This document shows positions 25,608-37,065 of a stretch of DNA of 64,000 nucleotides, piece by piece. Where the stretch lies: contig JAQFVV010000986.1 in assembly GCA_028023455.1 (NCBI GenBank), forward strand, positions 62,001 through 126,000, in the 5' to 3' direction. Source of the stretch: Epiperipatus broadwayi (lineage: Eukaryota; Onychophora; Udeonychophora; Euonychophora; Peripatidae). The translations under genes and the position numbers were made by a program. Every line of letters begins with the position of its first letter. Within the stretch, counting starts at the first letter, position 1. Under the pieces are notes generated by a model. The model was not told the DNA's origin, searched no databases, and saw nothing but the letters and a program-made list of their open reading frames with translations.

Positions 25608-27400
25608 TTAAAAAAATATATCAAAAAAATATATAGAGAAAAAAAAATATTGTTTTAGAATTGTATTAAAATAAATTAGATGCAAACCCCCCCCCTCCAA
25701 AAAATTTACAAAGTAAAATATTTTTTCACATTTTGATGTCATTTGGCATTGCATAGTTTTGAAAAGTTTGTCAAAATTTGGCTCGTATGAACTTAAACTA
25801 ATTTTTAAACATGATTCCAAATGTAGATCTGATAATTGTGACCTATGTTTAGTTTTTATCCCATTCATACTGGAAAATGCTGAATTGCGCAAATATGTTG
25901 AACCAAAAAATGCCTTGAGCAATTCTCCAAATATTTGGATATTTATCCCTGTTTATTAACATCCAGAAGATCACATTTGAAGTCATTGATTTTAAATATA
26001 TATCACATTTAATAGCTACTATTTCTTCTTCGAGGGCCACTGAATCTGTATCTACAATTTCATTATGACATCTTCGATATTGAGGTTAACGTTAAATGGA
26101 TAAGACAAAAAACTAGCGATATCTTCAAGTTTGTCAAACTGCATGAATCTTCATTCAAATTCCTTTATGAGGAATATTATATGTTCACTATATTTGTTGT
26201 AGATTAGATTCTTTCCCTTTTTATGTTTTAATTCATGATGCATCAGTTGCATTACGACCATACTCAATTTTTCCTTGAATGACTTCAATGTTCTTATAAC
26301 TATTATTGTTTTATCTTTTCGTTGTAATTCTACATTTAAGATATTTAATTTTTCTGTAATATCACAGAAAAAGGCATGGTCAAGAAACCAGTCTTTGACA
26401 TTCAGTTTCAGATATGAAACACTTTTAGTTTTCAAAAATGATATTTGTAGAAGATGTTCTTTGAATCTGATTAAAAAGTTTTATCGACTTAATCACCTTA
26501 CATCAGTATGTAATAACAATTTAATATATTCGCTTTAGCATTCCTATAGCAAATCGCAGAGGCAACACTCATAACATGATTAAATTTCAATACTTTTCAA
26601 CCCAAGGCATTCTTATGTATAATGGAATGATAGTTTATAAAATTAGGTATATCATTATTGTTTTTACAGAGTAACAAAACTAATTTTATGGCTAATCATT
26701 GCAGGGGCTCCAACGGTAGTGATTGATACTAATTTGTGAATTGGAAAATTCATTTATACAGTGTAATTTTTGAATATATAAAAAATATCTTAACCTATTA
26801 TCTCTCCTTGAATTGGAATAATTGTTAATAATTTTTCTGTGGCTGACATGTCATCAAAAGACATGCAAATAAAAATACATAATTGTACATTAGTCATATA
26901 ATCAATAAATTCATCAAACTGTAGTGATAAAAGGTTACAATTGTTAATGTTTTTATATATAATCTCTTCAAGATTTTGACTAGTTTCTTCTGTCCTATGG
27001 ATGATTGTGTTTCATGATAATGACATATTGTTGACAGAAGTCATTATTTCAGATGTATTCTTAAAATTTTCAATTAATACTTCACCAGTGTTGATAAAGG
27101 CTTTTTTCCACATTTGTCCATTATGATAGAGCTTATTGTCTTTAATTAAAATTTCAGGATTATTCAATGATGCAATGATAGCAGTTTTTGAGTTTGTGAT
27201 TGTACTTGACAAAATTTTTGTTGCATAGTAAGTTGTGTCTTTCGCTGTTGTACTTTAGCTTTTTTTAATGTAATGTCTCATGGATAATCATCTTCATAAT
27301 TTTTATGAACAGTGCAAAAATGTCTTTCAACATTGACTTTCTTCAGGAAAGCCACATGCGCACTGAAAATAATACACACACATTTGTTTTTCATCATAAT
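25608..27400 (-). pseudogene. hAT transposase with BED finger and dimerisation domain, disrupted
   Basis: Read on the minus strand. A BED-type zinc finger remnant (about 27395-27290) has CVC, then NVERHFCTVH followed by KNYEDDYP; one spacing residue between the cysteines is lost and a stop follows. Next come a segment at 27212-27012, a core segment at about 26950-26690 with LQFDEF and VSITTVGAPAM (the catalytic-core D-E-S/T-D and D-G-A-P region, here V-G-A-P), KVLKFNHVMS near 26600, and WFLDHAFFCDITEKLN in 26435-26151. The C-terminal dimerisation region is FGSTYLRNSAFSSMN with LSDLHLESCLKISLSSY, 25922-25700. By family it would cut and paste the element. Similarity is to GTF2IRD2/ZBED/SCAND3-like transposases. 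Confidence 0.82.
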
Positions 27401-27755
27401 AAAAAAAATAGCTTCTCATTCTTTACGATGATGATAAGTTTTTATTTTTTTACACTTGTACTTGGTTTATTCATTGTAATCTTGCTGTATGTTCACTTGC
27501 CAACAAATAACAAAAAACGATATAAATCTAAAGAAAATTACCACTAGTAAAGATGAAAAATATTTATTAACTTTTAAACACATAAAACACAGATCTCCTC
27601 TATAAGTTCGGCATTTACAAACGTGATCAATAAATATTTGATTCTAATTACTATTTTCCATAAATACTAATATTCACTGCTGATAATAGACTAACATCAG
27701 TCATCACTATTCTTAGGCCTGAGTTAAAATAATTAAAAGTTATTTGTACTCACAG

Positions 27756-27981
27756 CCTTTCTCTGCACAATTCTATTGGAGCCCATCAGGCTTACACAAA
27801 AGAAAAGATCCGTGGTATGTTTTTGTCCTATCCAGCTATTGGTACCTACAGAGGGACAGTCTCTGGAAACAATTTCCTCATGGCAGAGAATTGCTATAAC
27901 TTTCCAGACAGCTTTCATGCTGGACCCTTTTTCAAAAGTCCAATATATGCGACAGCAGGCATCACCATTCACGAAGAGTAA
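27756..27981 (+). CDS. Possible terminal exon of an unknown gene
   Basis: Preceded by a good acceptor (TATTTGTACTCACAG, AG at 27754-27755). The plus frame starting at 27757 stays open for 74 residues to TAA at 27979-27981. The composition looks protein-like, with segments such as IRGMFLSYPAIGTYRGTVSG and MAENCYNFPDSFHAGPFF. GC is clearly higher than in the surrounding DNA. I recognise no family. The minus strand is also open here (27733-28008), with its own splice-like signals, so the strand is uncertain. It could also be a transposon fragment. Confidence 0.25.
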
Positions 27982-29421
27982 AAAACTACACTGTCTTTTT
28001 TTCTGCACCCACTATCTATATCTAACATTATTTCATATCCGATATTATTATTATAATTGATAATCCCTTTTTTGTTTGAGCTATACCATGATAGAATTAA
28101 GACTTTTATCAAAATTATTCTTTAAACTATAATTGCGTAGTGCACATTTCTTTCACAGCAATTAGTCGTTTCGTTATAAATTGTACTAAAAATTCTTCTA
28201 TACTCTTTTGTTTAATTAGTTTTAAAAATAGCTTTCTGGTCTAATTAAACAATACTATCTTTTTTCTACAATTAATCTAACAGTCATTTATTGAATTATC
28301 CTTCCCATTTTATTTGAATATTCATCCATCTTTTTTATGGCTTTTTATTTAAAATATCTTTCTATATTTAACTTTCTGTTTTTTTTTTTCTAGAATAATT
28401 AATCATGGCGTTATAACTTATACAAAATTAAAGTTAATCAATCAATATTTTTACCAAAATATAACAAATCCTCAATTTATGTTTTGATTTTTATAATTTT
28501 TTTTTTTTTGTATTTTTTGATTCGCTTGTATAATTAATAAGTGAATATGAGTAAGGAAATTTAAAACATATCCACCTCTCCTAGCGTGGTACCAAACATT
28601 TGCTAGAGAGAAAAAATACATAATAAAAAGTTTTGTGACATACCCCCCCCCCCACACACACACTATTTTAAGACAGATTTTCATGAAACTTGGCAGTATC
28701 ATTAAGATTTAGCTTATGTTTCATTGTATAAACTTTAATTTGCTGTATCTCAATGTTTTCATTGATCTTTAGCCCAATATCTACCTATTTTCGGTACCGT
28801 TTGAATTTTCCTTTAGAACAGTTTTTTTATTTCCCTCAAATTTCATTTTTTTCTGAACTTCCTTTAGTTCTTTCACCTCTAAACATCTTTCAGAACTATT
28901 TTTAACTGATTTAAGTTGTTTAAATACTTTCGAAATTACTTGATCACTTCTCAATATGTCATTAAGTTTAATACTACTGAAATCTTGCTTATTCTGACTT
29001 TGACAGTCGGCATACATCTTCGGAAGATTATAAAACCTTCTCTGTTGCCTTTAATCAATTTTGGACACTTAATAAATAAAATTTAAAATCTAAAACGATA
29101 AAAATTAAAAACCACGGGAATTTTGTCACAAAAGAGGGCAGTGTGCCCCAAATTCACTATATAGAAGCAGAACTGAACCGAAACAAAGACAAATATTACC
29201 CAAAAGACTTTACATTGATCAATACAAGAATAAATATCGAAGGACAAACTAAAAACAAGATCAGGAAAAGTACCCAAGTAATTATCTAGATAAAATCCCA
29301 TGACAATTAAAAGCCAATGCTTGGAAAAAAATAGGGAAAATGTTACAGAAGCCCAGCAGTATCCAGTCGAAACTGCTGGTGAGAGCAATAATACAGAACT
29401 AATACTTCCAATGTTTATAAA
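27982..29421. other. AT-rich spacer, no supported gene
   Basis: Contains a poly-C run followed by (CA)n at about 28643-28665. A minus-strand 78-codon ORF (28781-29017), rich in Lys, Glu and Ser, has no recognised family. The last ~300 bp may belong to the 5' part of the LINE ORF1 copy that follows, but I could not align it. Confidence 0.45.
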
Positions 29422-31050
29422 ATGTTAAAGAAGGATACAAAGACTTCCAAATGCCAATGTTTCAATACCCCATATGCTAATGGCTTTAAAATGGAGCAGG
29501 GGGTTATGGGCCTTGAGACAAAGCTAGAGTTACTGATCAAAGGCCATAAATTTAATCTGAACAATGCAAAGTATGAGAAAATTAATCACGCTGGCTTCTC
29601 CCATGAGAATAAGTTTGAAAATAGTTTAATATATCATAATGTTGAGTCAAGTATAAACAACTTTGATCAGGATAGAAATAATTTCATTCCAGGAGACTTT
29701 CAATCAGTCAACGATAAATTTAGTAATAGAATTCCTCAGAATTTATTTTATTCCTTTCTTAGCTTCCAGAATCAGTATACTTTAACATTGAGCACAATAA
29801 ATAAAACATGTGAACTTTTCATATTTCCAATAAGTAAGCTATTTGTCTTAATCAAGGACTTAAATATCATTGATTCAATAAAAAGAGTCTACTATTACCC
29901 TAACAAAAATATGTCACACTAGAATTTGAGAACACTTTAGCCAAAGAAAGATATTTAGTGAAAATTGACCTGGAAAGACCAAGATTGATAACAGGTATGG
30001 TGCAGAATTGTCATGTGGCATTTAAAAAAAATTAATTGCAGGGACTATTAGTACAGTTTGGTTCTATTCAATGGTTTACTTTCCTAATGGAAAAAAAAAG
30101 CAGGGATTCAGTTGCCATCCAACAACACAATATTTATAATGAAGTTGACTAAAGGTATCAGTTTTCTGGATATACCATTTGTTCTTAAGCAGAATAAAAG
30201 TCCAATATATATATAGTAATTTGATGAAATTCAATTTCAGTATTATGGATTCAGGGCACTGGCCATTTAATTAGGGCCTGTCCAAAAAGATTATGCATAG
30301 AATGTGGGAAAAGCTATAGTTGATTCCACAAATGCACAATAATATCAAGAAATCCTTCACTAATAAATTACAAGAATCTCATTTAAAAGATAAAGTGAAA
30401 ACAAAATAAGCAACATTATAAGGAAAATCAAGACACCTTGCACAATAGATTTGGGACAAATGCAGGTCAAGCTAGAGATATGGCTGAAGAGATAAAGGAA
30501 CAATCAGCACAGGCAGAACTGACCAGCTTTGAATCAATACAATCTGAAGAGTCTGAATGCACATTAGAAGAAATTGGTCAATTAAAAGAAGCTAACATGT
30601 TCAATGATACTGAACTAAGTGAGAAGGGTTCAACTCAAATGGATAAAATGAAAGAAAGGTGCAAGTTTGAAAAGGAAAAATCAGAATGGCTCTGTCTCAC
30701 AAACTGATGATCATAGTGTTGTGGGCTCAAACATTGAGTTGTGTGGTGAGCAAGAGGAGAAAAGTGAGGGTCTCTCGAGGAGAAAGAAAAAGGAAAAAAA
30801 GAGGAAGAAGCTGGCTCAACATGAGTCAGGGGATGAGATTGAAATTGAATCAGAATGTCAGATAGTCAATGACCCAGAGATAATCGGACATGATATTTTA
30901 GCTCATCCCATGATCTTAAAATATGTTTTTGAATCTGAAGGGGCATGTCTTTTTTGGAAGGGGCATGTATGTAGTGAGAATGAAGTAAAGCAGGTGATAT
31001 CAGAAGAGGCAGATAATACAGAGAAAAAAATTGATAACATAGAGAAGTAA
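29422..31050 (+). pseudogene. Second, diverged copy of the LINE ORF1 (Gag-like)
   Basis: An open segment of 166 codons (29422-29922) contains NVESSINN...IPGDF...NRIPQNLFYSF and KDLNIIDSIKRVYYYPN. These align with the 8.3-14-kb LINE, which has ENESSILN, RIPVILFNSF and KKLHMDDAVKCIYHHPN. After the stop, one frame over, KERYLVKIDL matches GDKFLVKVDL of the first copy. A decayed zinc knuckle lies at about 30250-30350 (HLIRACPKRLCIECG...FHKC), its first Cys pair lost. An acidic then Lys-rich tail follows (30438-31050). No endonuclease or reverse transcriptase follows, so the element is truncated downstream. Confidence 0.75.
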
Positions 31051-31185
31051 TGGAGCAATGAGACTTATAGTGACAGGTCTGGAAGCAGGCAAGGTGAAGT
31101 AGTGCAGATTATCTCAGAAGAGTCTGATAATCCAGTGGAAGAACTTGATAATGTAGAAGAGCAATGAGGCTCATAGTGACAATTC
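30991..31185 (+). repeat. 114-bp imperfect tandem repeat in the acidic ORF1 tail
   Basis: CAGGTGATATCAGAAGAGG (30991) recurs as CAGATTATCTCAGAAGAGT (31105). Both translate to a V/I-I-S-E-E-x-D-N motif followed by D-N-x-E-E/K and a stop. The second copy lies beyond the stop at 31048. Confidence 0.7.
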
Positions 31186-32116
31186 CTGAAGCAAGGAAGT
31201 AAATGGCTGTCCAAAGGAAATGCAGCAAAAAATTAGAATAAGCCCTGTGTGTACTGACGAAATGGAATAAATCACAGATGATGAAGTAATAAGCTAATAA
31301 GAGGAAAATTTTGAAGATGACTCAGAACAGGAAAGCAATGAAAATTCAGAAACAGTTTTAATTCCATAGATGTGGTTTATACAAAGATATAGCAACTTGG
31401 ATGAAGTTATAAGGATCTGTGAATTAAAGGACTTTGCAATTCAAAGACTCTTATGAATCAATGGGGAAGATTAGAGTTATTGACTGTGGTATGATTTCAT
31501 GATTTCTTTAAACAAATGTATTTCATCATGTAGCAGATGATCAGTTACCTGCATTTTTTTTCTTAATAAAAAAAACAATAAAAAATCATATTTTACAAAA
31601 GTCCTCTATTTCTATACCTTGTAAAATACCCATATTTTCTCTGCTAATAGTCTTCACAATCATTAGTCGTAAAGTTTGTTTTTTGCCTTGGTACCTATTT
31701 TGTTTAATAGATAGGAAAAAGTTATGTTTTTTTAAATCTTCTTAGGGATTATTTGCTAGATTGACAAAGTGTTTTAAAAAGTTCACAAATTCTTTATTTT
31801 AAAATCAGTTTATTAAAATCCTTATTTCTCCAGGACAAGCTATTTTCATTTCTCCTCAGAAAATGACAATTAAATATTTCTAAGAATTTTAATTCTAGCA
31901 TTACAGAAAAAATAATTTAATTATTTTCAGTTTCTTTTAACATGGGTTTATTTTTAATATTCACAATAAAAACATGTGTTATTTTAAATTTTAAAAAATA
32001 TTCTTGTTTAAAAATATTAATTTTTCCTTTTTTATTTTTTATATTCAAATCAGCTCTGAATTTATCACTATAATTTGTTAAGGTTCAGTTCCATAGACTA
32101 GTTTTTTGGCACCGCT
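31186..32116. other. LINE remnant fading into AT-rich DNA
   Basis: Up to about 31380 short acidic open pieces continue (EENFEDDSEQESNENSE), probably the end of the ORF1 copy. From there to the palindrome nothing is recognised. Confidence 0.45.
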
Positions 32117-32324
32117 AAAATATAGAATCATTGGTGCTGATATAATATGCGCTCGGTGGCCATTTTGAATTTGAAAACACCCAAAAACATTGCTGGCACA
32201 TGCAAGCGATAAATGTCATCGACTAGAAACACCCATTTTTTAAAAAAATAAAACGCCTAAGGCACTATAATTAAAAAAGGTGTTGGGAAGAAAGAGACGT
32301 GGAAATAAATAAAAAAGGCCAAAA

Positions 32325-32715
32325 TTTTCATTAAAAAAAACCAAATCACGTGATCAAAATATTAAAACACAAAATCATAATTTTCATAGAAAAAAAAACC
32401 AAATCACATGATTAAAATATTAAAACACAAAATCGTAATTTTCATAGAAAAAAACAAACAAATCATGTGATCAAAATATTAAAACACAAAATCGTAATTT
32501 TCATAGAAAAAAAAAACAAATCACATGATTAAAATATTAAAACACAAAATTGTAATTTTCATAAAAAAAAAAAAAACAACAAAATTTTCATTAAAAAAAA
32601 ACCAAATCACGTGATTAAAATATTAAAGCACAAAATCATAATTTTCATTAAAAAAAAAAACACAAATCATGTGAATAAAATATTAAAACAGAAAATCGTA
32701 ATTTTCATAGAAAAA
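32325..32715. repeat. Array of about 59-bp repeats with TCACGTGA, left palindrome arm
   Basis: At least six units, near 32338, 32398, 32457, 32515, 32602 and 32661. Each has AAATCAYRTGATNAAAATATT followed by AAAACACAAAATCGTAATTT (variants). The core CACGTG or CATGTG is itself a palindrome. The mirrored array in the other arm (about 36790-37065) has fewer units, about four. Confidence 0.85.
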
Positions 32716-33419
32716 AAAAATTCCGCAAATATTTAAAATCATTTTTTAAGCAATAATTATATTTTCATCCAGTTATACAAATGGAATACACCTTATCTAA
32801 AGCTATATCAGACTTTAAAAAAAAATCATAAAACTCACGATAATCAAAAGGATAGCTTAAAATTTATAGATTTAAAATACGAATTATATTGTAGCCCAAA
32901 AGATTATAACTTATAAAATATGAATGTTTAAAAAATAATGACGTAGGAAAGATCGATTGCTAGTTTATCAAACATATTTGAAAATAATTTTAAGCAATAA
33001 TTATATTTTCATCCAGGTATACAAATGGAATCACGTGACAAAAAGGCGGTAAACATATTGAATACACTTTATTTAAAGCTACATCAATCTTTAAAAAAAA
33101 ATCATATTTCAGTTTACTAGTTTATTAAAACATTTACTCAAATAATCAAAAGGGTAACTTAAAATTGATAGATTTAAAATACGAATTATACAGTATGACA
33201 AAAGATTATAACATAAAATATGAATGTTACAAAATAATGACATAGGAAAGATCGATTGCTAGTTTAAATTTTCTAATTTATCAAGCATTTTTGATAATTA
33301 AAAGAGCAATTTTCATAGTTATAAAAAATGTAATCATGTGAATAAAAAAGTAAAATGCTATTTTGCAAATATTTGGAATTAAACTTAAGCAATAATTATA
33401 TTTTCATACAATTATACAT

Positions 33420-33638
33420 ATGGAACCATGTGAAAAAAAAAAGGCGCGCAAATATCTTAAATTCACGTTATCTAAATTTATATCAATCTTTAAAAAAATA
33501 AAATTTAACAACTGCTTGCACTTAATAAAAAAAGAATATTTACTTATGAATATTATTAAGTCTGAATTTCAAAAGACTGAAATATTAAAACTTATACTTA
33601 CCAGAAATTTTGCTTTGTCCCACGTAGATACTGTTTGA
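33420..33638 (+). CDS. Mirrored ORF, left palindrome arm (unknown protein)
   Basis: 72-codon Lys/Ile/Leu-rich ORF starting MEPCEKKKARKYLKF and ending FALSHVDTV. Its last 62 residues are identical to the ORF in the right arm (35874-36083, minus); only the start differs through small changes in a poly-A run. No domain, signal peptide or family is recognised, and base composition equals its surroundings. Identity may simply reflect low divergence of the arms, so coding is unproven. Confidence 0.2.
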   Translation: MEPCEKKKARKYLKFTLSKFISIFKKIKFNNCLHLIKKEYLLMNIIKSEFQKTEILKLILTRNFALSHVDTV

Positions 33639-34270
33639 AATTCATCTCCTAATGTCTTAATGGAATCTACGCTTGATCACGTGAGATCCACATGGGCTCT
33701 AGAAATCGATAATTTGTATCGATATATCGATCTCTTGAAATCAATACATATCTAGTTATTTACATGCAAGTGATTTTTACCATTAACAAATGAACACGAA
33801 ATCATGTTTAAAAAAATAAATACATTTTATTGTTGATAATATAAATACTGAAATAATTAATTGTCAGAAATTAATAAATCCGATTTATCTCTTGCGTTAC
33901 ACTTAATTTGATTCCTTCATTTCCTCAAATTTCTTCATGTTTTTAAAAACTGCTGCTTTTCTTTTATCTCCAATTTAAAATAACGCTTTGAAATGATAAA
34001 TCTCCCTCATTTTGATGCTTTTTGTCAATCCACCAGAAAATTGAATCTAAATGGGATTGTAATTTTAAAAACGTAAAGAATATTAATTTAAATAATTTTA
34101 AGTAACCTTTGAAACGGTATTATTTAGTCATCATCCCGTTTCATCTATTATTTCACATAGTATCTTTTCCCCAGTTCAAACCATCCAAGTCCGCGTATAT
34201 TAACTTAAATTGACCATAAATAAAATATAATAAAGAGTATGAGCATTTATATAAGTATATCACACATTAA

Positions 34271-34592
34271 TTGTAATAGCTATAAGCGTATGTTTAAAAT
34301 ACGTACGTTAAAATATACATTGAAAATGTGTAATTAAATGAGTATGTAGAGACTGTTATATGTGTGGAAGCACCTACATATACATGCGAAATAGGCTGTA
34401 ATGCAATATATTTAATAAGCCTTACAATTCGTTCATTTAATATATTTATAAAATATTATAAGTTTTAAAAATAAAATTTCCTCACATTCGCATATAAATT
34501 TTCATTCCTGGGATGTATATATATATGTAGGTGTTTCACACATATAACAGTGTCTACATACTTATTTTAATTGCACATTTTAATTTTATAAT
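34271..34592. repeat. Nested inverted repeat at the inner end of the left arm
   Basis: GAGTATGTAGAGACTGTTAT...CACCTACATAT (about 34340-34385) is inverted at about 34522-34570 (ATGTAGGTG...CAGTGTCTACATACTTAT). So the inner part of the large arm is itself a small MITE-like palindrome of about 320 bp. The same structure is mirrored in the right arm (about 34881-35260). Confidence 0.75.
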
Positions 34593-34607
34593 TATACATT
34601 AACCTCA

Positions 34608-34880
34608 TTGAAAAAAATTAGAAGATTGAAGTGGAGTTGGGCTGGACATATTGCCAGAAGAGATGATAAGAGATGGACAATTGATATCATAAACTGGATT
34701 CCAAGAGATTGTAAAAGACCCAGAAAGAGACCACATGTGAGATGGATGGATGAAATAAGAAAATGTACCGGCGTGATGTGGAAAAGATAAGCTAAACATT
34801 GGAGAATATGGATTAAACTTGCAGAGACTTCATCCTGCAGTGGATTGATAATGGTTGTTGATGATGATGATCATGATGAA
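34608..34880 (+). mobile_element. RTE-type LINE 3' tail (5'-truncated copy 1)
   Basis: A 60-codon ORF (34608-34790) reads KIRRLKWSWAGHIARRDDKR...WIPRDCKRPRKRPHVRWMDEI. This is the conserved C-terminal tail that follows the reverse transcriptase in RTE-like elements often annotated as craniofacial development protein 2-like. After a stop the similarity continues (WIKLAE) to a GATGATGATGATCATGATG tail. It sits at the centre of the giant palindrome. A second copy at 53608-53872 begins at the same place. Confidence 0.8.
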
Positions 34881-35873
34881 TTGTAATAACTAAATGCGTA
34901 TGTTTAAAATAGATTATTTAAAATATAAAATTAAAATATGCAATTAAAATAAGTATGTAGACACTGTTATATGTGTGAAAGCACCTACATATATATACAT
35001 ACCAGGAATGAAATTTATATGCGAATGTGAGAAAATTTAATTTTTAAAACTTATAATATTTTATAAATATATTAAATGAACGAATTGTAAGGCTTCTTAA
35101 ATATATTGCATTACAGCCTATTTCGCATGTATATGTAAGTGCTTCCATACATATAACAGTCTCTACATACTTATTTAATTACACATTTTCAATGTATATT
35201 TTAACGTACGTATTTTAAACATACGCTTATAGCTATTACAATTAATGTGTGCTATACCTATATAAATGCACATACTCTTTATTATATCTTATTTATGGTC
35301 AATTTAAGTTAATATATGCGGACTTGGATGGTTTGAACTGGGGAAAAGATACTATGTGAAATAATAGATGAAACGGGATGATGACTAAATAATACCGTTT
35401 CAAAGGTTACTTAAAATTATTTAAATTAATATTCTTTAGGTTTCTAAAATTACAATCCCATTTATATTCAATTTGCTGGTGGATTGACAAAAAGCATCAA
35501 AATGAGGGAGATTCATCATTTCAAAGCGTTATTTTAAATTGGAGATAAAAGAAAAGCAGCAGTTTTTAAAAACATGAAGAAATTTGAGGAAATGAAGGAA
35601 TCAAATTAAGTGTAACGCAAGAGATAAATCTGATTTATTAATTTCTGACAATTAATTATTTCAGTATTTATATTATCAACAATAAAATGTATTTATTTTT
35701 TTAAACATGATTTCGTGTTCATTTGTTAATGATAAAAACCACTTGCATGTAAATAACTAGATATGTATTGATTTCAAGAGATCGATGTATTGATACAAAT
35801 TATCGATTTCTAGAGCCCATGTGGATCTCACGTGATCAAGCGTAGATTCCATTATGACATTAGGAGATGAATT

Positions 35874-36083
35874 TCAAACAGTATCTACGTGGGACAAAGC
35901 AAAATTTCTGGTAAGTATAAGTTTTAATATTTCAGTCTTTTGAAATTCAGACTTAATAATATTCATAAGTAAATATTCTTTTTTTATTAAGTGTAAGCAG
36001 TTGTTAAATTTTATTTTTTTAAAGATTGATATAAATTTAGATAACGTGAATTTAAGATATTTGCGCCCCTTTTTTTTCCACAT
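35874..36083 (-). CDS. Mirrored ORF, right palindrome arm (unknown protein)
   Basis: 69-codon partner of the left-arm ORF, beginning MWKKKGRKYLKF; from RKYLKF to the stop it is residue-for-residue the same. On the opposite strand lies a strong donor-like GTAAGT at 35911, but the next AG is only about 20 bases on, too short for an intron. No function can be assigned. Confidence 0.2.
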   Translation of the reverse strand: MWKKKGRKYLKFTLSKFISIFKKIKFNNCLHLIKKEYLLMNIIKSEFQKTEILKLILTRNFALSHVDTV

Positions 36084-36789
36084 GGTTCCATATGTATAAT
36101 TGTATGAAAATATAATTATTGCTTAAGTTTAATTCCAAATATTTGCAAAATAGCATTTTACTTTTTTATTCACATGATTACATTTTTTATAACTATGAAA
36201 ATTGCTTTTTTAATTACCAAAAATGCTTGATAAATTAGCAAATTTAAACTAGCAATCGATCTTTCCTATGTCATTATTTTGTAACATTCATAATTTATGT
36301 TATAATCTTTTGTCATACTGTATAATTCGTATTTTAAATCTATCAATTTTAAGTTACCCTTTTGATTATCGTGAGTAAATGTTTTAATAAACTAGTAAAC
36401 TGAAATATGATTTTTTTTAAAGATTGATGTAGCTTTAAATAACATGTATTCAAGATGTTTACCACCTTTTTGTCATGTGATTCCATTTGTATAACTGGAT
36501 GAAAATATAATTATTGCTTAAAATTATTTTCAAATATGTTTGATAAACTAGCAATCGATCTTTCCTACGTCATTATTTTTTAAACATTCATATTTTATAA
36601 GTTATAATCTTTTGAGCTACAGTATAATTCGTATTTTAAATCTATCAATTTTAAGTTATCCTTTTGATTATCGTGAGTAAATGTTTTATGATTTTGTTTA
36701 AAGACTCATATAGCTTTAGATAAAGTGTATTTCATTTGTATAACTGGATGAAAATATACTTATTGCTTAAATTTGATTTCAAATATTTG

Positions 36790-37065
36790 CGGAATTTTTT
36801 TTTTTTCTATGGAAATTACGATTTTCTGTTTTAATATTTTATTCACATGATTTGTGTTTTTTTTAAAATGAAAATTACGATTTTGTGCTTTAATATTTTA
36901 ATCACGTGATTTGGTTTTTTTTTAATGAAAATTTTGTTGTTTTTTTTTCTATGAAAATTACAATTTTGTGTTTTAATATTTTAATCACATGATTTTTTTT
37001 TTTTATGAAAATTACGATTGTGTTTTAATATTTTGATCACGTGATTTGGTTTTTTTTATGAAAAT
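36790..37065. repeat. Mirror array of 59-bp CACGTG repeats, right palindrome arm
   Basis: Inverse of the left-arm array. Units are recognised by ATCACGTGATTTGG or variants near 36849, 36906, 36991 and 37041. Fewer copies than on the left show independent change since duplication. Confidence 0.8.

Larger units (their letters stand above)
25185..27430 (-). mobile_element. hAT DNA transposon relic (GTF2IRD2/ZBED-like lineage)
   Basis: A decayed transposase is read on the minus strand from about 27430 down to 25608. One terminal repeat is visible at the far end: CAGGGATGGTCAAACTTTT at 25185-25203, which has the CAG start and composition typical of hAT ends. The matching terminus beyond 27430 was not found. 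The order BED finger, catalytic core and C-terminal dimerisation region is as expected for hAT transposases. Stops, frame changes and deletions show it is dead. Confidence 0.8.

Noticed and set aside
25687-28665. Poly-C runs as possible quadruplex or i-motif sites
   Set aside because: Each is a single run without the four spaced tracts needed.
29083-29388. 101-codon minus-strand hydrophobic ORF
   Set aside because: It lies opposite the likely 5' part of the LINE ORF1 copy and shows no family motif; treated as a shadow.
35911-35935. GTAAGT...TTTCAG mini-intron in the right palindrome arm
   Set aside because: About 25 bases is too short to be spliced, and no coding exon surrounds it.
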